20,389 nt of DNA from Rubrobacter sp. (GTDB lineage Bacteria > Actinomycetota > Rubrobacteria > Rubrobacterales > Rubrobacteraceae): positions 1 to 20,389 of the forward strand of contig JADDPM010000020.1 of assembly GCA_016781885.1 (NCBI GenBank), written 5' to 3'. Numbering within the stretch: the first letter of the stretch is position 1; each line of letters opens with the position of its first letter. Shown piece by piece: positions 17,753-20,389 of the stretch. The notes under the pieces were generated by a model. It saw only the letters and a list, made by a program, of their open reading frames with translations. It did no database searches and was not told the origin of the DNA. A program made the translations under genes and the position numbers.

Positions 17753-18871
17753 CTACGAGCCCTCTACGAGGCCCTCGAACTCCGCAGCCTGAGCCTGGTG
17801 CGAAGGTATCCCACAGAACAAAGATCCCGGCAGGGCCGTGTTCGCGCACCGCCGCCCGTTGGAGAGTACCGCCCGGCAACGGTGCATCGTGGAGTCCTCG
17901 TCGGGCTCCCAGCCCTCCTCCTCCTCGTCGTACTCAGTCGCCTGGCTCTCCGGTTTTATGTCTATCTTCCAGTCGGTCAGCTTTACGGCGAGCCGGGCGT
18001 TCTGCCCCTCCCGCCCGATCGCCAACGAGAGCTGGTCATCCGGCACTATAACCTCGGCCTGCTTCTCGTCCTCATCCAGATAGACCTCCCGCACGCGCGC
18101 GGGGCTCAAAGCCTTCGCTATAAAGCGAGCCGGGTCCGGGTCCCACTGGATTATGTCTATCTTCTCGTTGCGCAGCTCGGAGACCACCGCGCGAACACGG
18201 CTGCCACGTGGTCCCACGCAGGCACCGACCGGGTCTATCCCCTGCTCGTTGGACCAGACCGCGACCTTGGAGCGAAGTCCGGCCTCACGGGCGACGGCCT
18301 TTATCTCCACGAGGTTGTCGTAGATCTCCGGCACCTCGAGCTCGAAGAGGCCCTTCAACAGACCTTCGTGACGCCGACTGACCGTCATGCTCGGCCCTCT
18401 GCCCGGCTCCCGGATCTCCAGCAAGTACACCTTGATCCGCTGCCCGTTCTCGTAGCGCTCGTTTGGCACCTGCTCGCTCGCCGGCAGCAGCGCCTCCACC
18501 CGCCCGAGGTCCACCAGCGTCATCCGCCGGTGTGCCTGCTGGACGATGCCGGTCACGACCTCGCCCATGCGTCCGCCATACTCCTCCAGGAGCTGGTCGT
18601 TGCTTATCTCGTTCAAGCGCTGGTAGAACGTCTGGCGCATCACCTGCGCGGCGATACGCGTAAAGTCGTGCGGCGTGATGTCCTCGCCGTCCTTCACCAC
18701 CCTCAAATCCCCGGTCTCCCGGTCGAGGACCACCTCCGCTCCCTCGACCGCCCCCTCCCGGCCCTCGTAAGCCGCGAGCAGGGACTCTTCGAGCACCCCC
18801 TTCACCGTCTCGAAGGGAATACCCTTGTCTATCTCGATCTCATGCAATGCTGATAACAATGCCGTGTTCAT
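17753..18871 (-). CDS. nusA: Transcription factor NusA with C-terminal Cys/His tail
   Basis: NusA binds RNA polymerase and nascent RNA and controls pausing, termination and antitermination. The 372-aa protein has the N-terminal polymerase-binding domain (about 1-100), S1 (about 101-170), KH1 (about 195-265, with IDPVGACVGPRGSRVRAVVSEL) and KH2 (about 268-310, with SLAIGREGQNARLA). It then adds an acidic stretch (YDEEEEGWEPDED) and a tail with Cys332, Cys342, Cys353 and His358 (C-x9-C-x10-C-x4-H), which resembles the small zinc-binding module of the DUF5763 kind. No ylxR gene follows, unlike many actinobacteria. The ATG at 18871 has AAGGAGG inside the end of rimP, with a rather long spacing of 12. 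Confidence 0.97.
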   Translation of the reverse strand: MNTALLSALHEIEIDKGIPFETVKGVLEESLLAAYEGREGAVEGAEVVLDRETGDLRVVKDGEDITPHDFTRIAAQVMRQTFYQRLNEISNDQLLEEYGGRMGEVVTGIVQQAHRRMTLVDLGRVEALLPASEQVPNERYENGQRIKVYLLEIREPGRGPSMTVSRRHEGLLKGLFELEVPEIYDNLVEIKAVAREAGLRSKVAVWSNEQGIDPVGACVGPRGSRVRAVVSELRNEKIDIIQWDPDPARFIAKALSPARVREVYLDEDEKQAEVIVPDDQLSLAIGREGQNARLAVKLTDWKIDIKPESQATEYDEEEEGWEPDEDSTMHRCRAVLSNGRRCANTALPGSLFCGIPSHQAQAAEFEGLVEGS

Positions 18872-18875
18872 GCCG

Positions 18876-19316
18876 TTATATGTCCTCCTTGAGGTTCGCG
18901 CGCGCGACGGAGCCGAACGGCAGCTCCACCTCCGCTCCCCCCTCTAAGAGTTTTAATACGAAACTCGTCTCGTTCGCGTTCTCGATCCTGCCAATGAAGT
19001 TTCGCCGGCCATCTATAGGCTCCGCTACCTTCACCTTCGCCTCATGCCCGACAAAGCGCCGGAAGTGCTCCGGCTTCGTCAGCGGGCGATCAATGCCGGG
19101 AGAAGAGATTTCCACGAGGCCGCCGTAACCCTCCTTCTCCAGAACGGGAGAAACTCTAGAGATCACATTCGAGGTAAACTCGTGGTCCACGGGTCCGTCC
19201 TCCCGGTCCACGAACAGCGTAAGAAGAGGCCCACCGGAGAAACGGGCCTCTACAAGCTCCGCGCTCTCCGGGAGGGCCCCCTCCACGACCTCCGCCAATC
19301 TCTCTAAACTCGCCGT
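18876..19316 (-). CDS. rimP: Ribosome maturation factor RimP
   Basis: RimP helps assemble the 30S subunit around S12. Seen are ELVEARFSGGPLLTLFVDRE, the signature LVEISSPGIDRPLTKPEHFRRFVG and the C-terminal SH3-like domain. The first standard start in frame is TTG at 19298 (140 aa), but no proper Shine-Dalgarno fits it. AGGGGAG at 19322-19328 is five bases from an in-frame ACG at 19316-19314. Starting there gives 146 aa beginning MASLERLAEVVEGALPE, which fits the helical N-terminus of RimP. The gene leads the operon and ends 4 bases before nusA. A promoter and a terminator hairpin lie in its leader, so attenuation is likely. Confidence 0.94.
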   Translation of the reverse strand, partial: TASLERLAEVVEGALPESAELVEARFSGGPLLTLFVDREDGPVDHEFTSNVISRVSPVLEKEGYGGLVEISSPGIDRPLTKPEHFRRFVGHEAKVKVAEPIDGRRNFIGRIENANETSFVLKLLEGGAEVELPFGSVARANLKEDI

Positions 19317-19321
19317 TGTCG

Positions 19322-19328
19322 CTCCCCT
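19322..19328 (-). promoter_or_regulatory. Ribosome binding site that points to an ACG start of rimP
   Basis: AGGGGAG on the minus strand lies 5 bases from the in-frame ACG (19316-19314) and 23 bases from the TTG at 19298. No ATG, GTG or TTG is in frame near it. Confidence 0.6.
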
Positions 19329-19340
19329 TTTCGAGACGTT

Positions 19341-19373
19341 AAAAAAGCAACGGGTCCCTAGAGACCCCTTGCT
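19341..19373 (-). terminator. Intrinsic terminator in the rimP leader (probable attenuator)
   Basis: On the minus strand an 11-position stem with one C-C mismatch (arms 19373-19363 and 19356-19346, six-base loop) runs straight into TTTTTT (19346-19341). It is a textbook Rho-independent terminator for minus-strand RNA only; no T run follows on the plus strand. It lies between the promoter at 19390-19417 and rimP. Transcripts from that promoter would end after about 40-45 bases unless the hairpin is prevented. Confidence 0.8.
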
Positions 19374-19389
19374 CCAGTACAGCGAAATG

Positions 19390-19417
19390 ATTATACCGCA
19401 GAGTATGTAGGTTACAA
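19390..19417 (-). promoter_or_regulatory. Promoter of the rimP-nusA-infB operon
   Basis: TTGTAA (19417-19412) and a perfect TATAAT (19395-19390), spaced 16 bases, face rimP on the minus strand. The predicted start of transcription is near 19383, about 10 bases before the terminator hairpin begins. It is the best sigma-A-like promoter in the window together with that of recA. Confidence 0.75.
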
Positions 19418-19700
19418 GGCGGTCGCGGAGCGGTAAGGGTTGCAGCCTCTACGGACCCAATTCATGTAATTAGCAGTAAATTGGCACAAAACGACCATCC
19501 GCCACGACTCATCTTTATGCACTTCCACAATATATTGTGATGACTCCAAGGAAGTAGAGACGTTACTACAATATAGAATCACCATTGAAGTGAGGCTCGT
19601 ATGCAGAGCATTGAATACAACTTTATGAGGATGCATCTTAGCGGCAATACGGTCAATAAGAACCGATAATTGCGTCGGAGGTCCTAAATAGGAGCGGGAG
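19418..19700. other. Non-coding, AT-richer stretch between divergent genes
   Basis: About 280 bases separate the rimP promoter from the plus-strand membrane-protein gene. The stretch is visibly richer in A and T than the rest of the window. I find no convincing gene, tRNA or insertion sequence in it. For the plus-strand gene only a weak -10-like GATAAT (19662-19667, no good -35) was seen. It may mark the edge between the conserved core cluster and acquired DNA. Confidence 0.5.
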
Positions 19701-20389
19701 ATGGCTGGCATGACAGAGGGGCACAGGAAAACTTTGTTGATAGGATTGGCCGTATTGTTAGGCCTACTTCTTGCCCTGATGTTTCTCGTTTGGCCAGCAC
19801 TGGAATGGTATCTAAGGCCCGTTTTTGATTCCGAGGCCGACCTTTCTATCACCCAGCGGAGAAACCTGGTCCAGGGTCTGGCCTCGGTTGTGCAAGCCTT
19901 AGCCGTGTTCGTTACCGGGACGGTTGGTCTTATTGGGCTCTACTTCACGTGGCGAAACCTACGGCAGACTCAGGAGCAGACCGAGCAACAGCTTCAGCAG
20001 GCCCGCGAGAGTGCTCAGGAAACCTTACGCCTCACCGAACAGAGGCAGATCACGGAACGCTTCACGCGGGCGATAGAGCTGCTCGGAAGCGATCACCTAG
20101 GAATCCGTCTCGGTGCGATCTACGCCCTCGAACGGATCGCCAGGGACTCGGAGAGAGACCACTGGCCCATCATGGAGGTGCTTACCAACTACGTGCGGTC
20201 GAATGCGCCTCGGGATGACAGTGCCCCGCACGCTACACGACCAGCCGAAAGCGAACAAGCGAATAGAGCAGCAATTATAGTGCCTGATCCTGATGTACAA
20301 GCGATCATGACCGTGCTCCGACGGCGCTCTCGTTACTACGGAAATGGCGAGAATGAGCCACTGGATCTATTTGCAACAGATCTCACGGC
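19701..20389 (+). CDS. Two-TM membrane protein, N-terminal part of a pentapeptide-repeat-type protein (partial)
   Basis: The frame is open to the window end, giving 229 residues so far. Two membrane helices (about 12-34 and 57-82) are followed by a Gln/Glu-rich coiled coil (about 86-116, QTQEQTEQQLQQ) and a segment with QITERFTRAIELLGS, GIRLGAIYALERIARDS and HWPIMEVLTNYVR. In known proteins this segment commonly precedes pentapeptide repeats in actinobacterial and cyanobacterial membrane proteins of unknown role. The repeats, if present, lie beyond the edge, so the naming rests on the N-terminal part only. The ATG at 19701 has GGAG with 6 bases spacing; a second ATG at 19710 is also possible. 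It is the only plus-strand gene and is divergent from rimP. Confidence 0.8.
   Translation, partial: MAGMTEGHRKTLLIGLAVLLGLLLALMFLVWPALEWYLRPVFDSEADLSITQRRNLVQGLASVVQALAVFVTGTVGLIGLYFTWRNLRQTQEQTEQQLQQARESAQETLRLTEQRQITERFTRAIELLGSDHLGIRLGAIYALERIARDSERDHWPIMEVLTNYVRSNAPRDDSAPHATRPAESEQANRAAIIVPDPDVQAIMTVLRRRSRYYGNGENEPLDLFATDLT

Noticed and set aside
17705..18853. 382-codon plus-strand frame opposite nusA
   Set aside because: Antisense shadow; nusA on the other strand has complete domains.
19412..19852. 146-codon minus-strand open frame across the intergenic stretch
   Set aside because: It overlaps the start of the plus-strand membrane-protein gene and the rimP promoter, has no recognisable family pattern, and has an unusual residue mix; probably a chance frame.

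Overview
This 20.4 kb window looks like a core information-processing locus from a high-GC, deep-branching actinobacterium. Rubrobacter or a close relative is my best guess from protein style and gene order; I could not run a search. Nearly all of the window is one long minus-strand series of tightly packed housekeeping genes. Despite the high GC, ATA (Ile) and AGG (Arg) codons are used freely.

Read in the direction of transcription (right to left), the order is rimP-nusA-infB-ylxP-rbfA-nrnA-truB-ribF-rpsO-pnp, then an M16 peptidase gene, rnj (RNase J), ftsK, a rodZ-like gene, recA, recX and rny (RNase Y). The first block is the classical nusA/infB operon for ribosome maturation, transcription elongation and translation initiation. 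The second block holds RNA turnover (PNPase, RNase J, RNase Y, and NrnA from the first block). The third holds chromosome segregation and repair (FtsK, RecA, RecX). The order mixes two known layouts: recA-recX as in actinobacteria, and a rodZ-like gene, recA and rny close together as in Bacillus. Genes often found in between (dapA/dapB, pgsA, cinA, ylxR) are absent.

Likely transcription starts are a strong promoter at 19390-19417 in front of rimP, one in front of rpsO (12164-12191) and one in front of recA (3441-3469). Possible leaderless starts lie in front of ftsK and the rodZ-like gene. A good intrinsic terminator lies between the rimP promoter and rimP, so the whole operon may be under attenuation.

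Three genes (rimP, truB, rnj) appear to start at the near-cognate codons ACG, ATA and CTG. In each case a strong Shine-Dalgarno sequence and the family's conserved N-terminus point to that codon, and ordinary ATG/GTG/TTG starts are absent or badly placed. NusA carries an unusual C-terminal Cys/His tail that resembles a small zinc-binding module.

The right end (from about 19420) changes character: AT-richer non-coding DNA, then a plus-strand gene for a two-TM membrane protein of the type that usually carries pentapeptide repeats, cut by the window end. I see no CRISPR array, insertion sequence, tRNA, rRNA or prophage.
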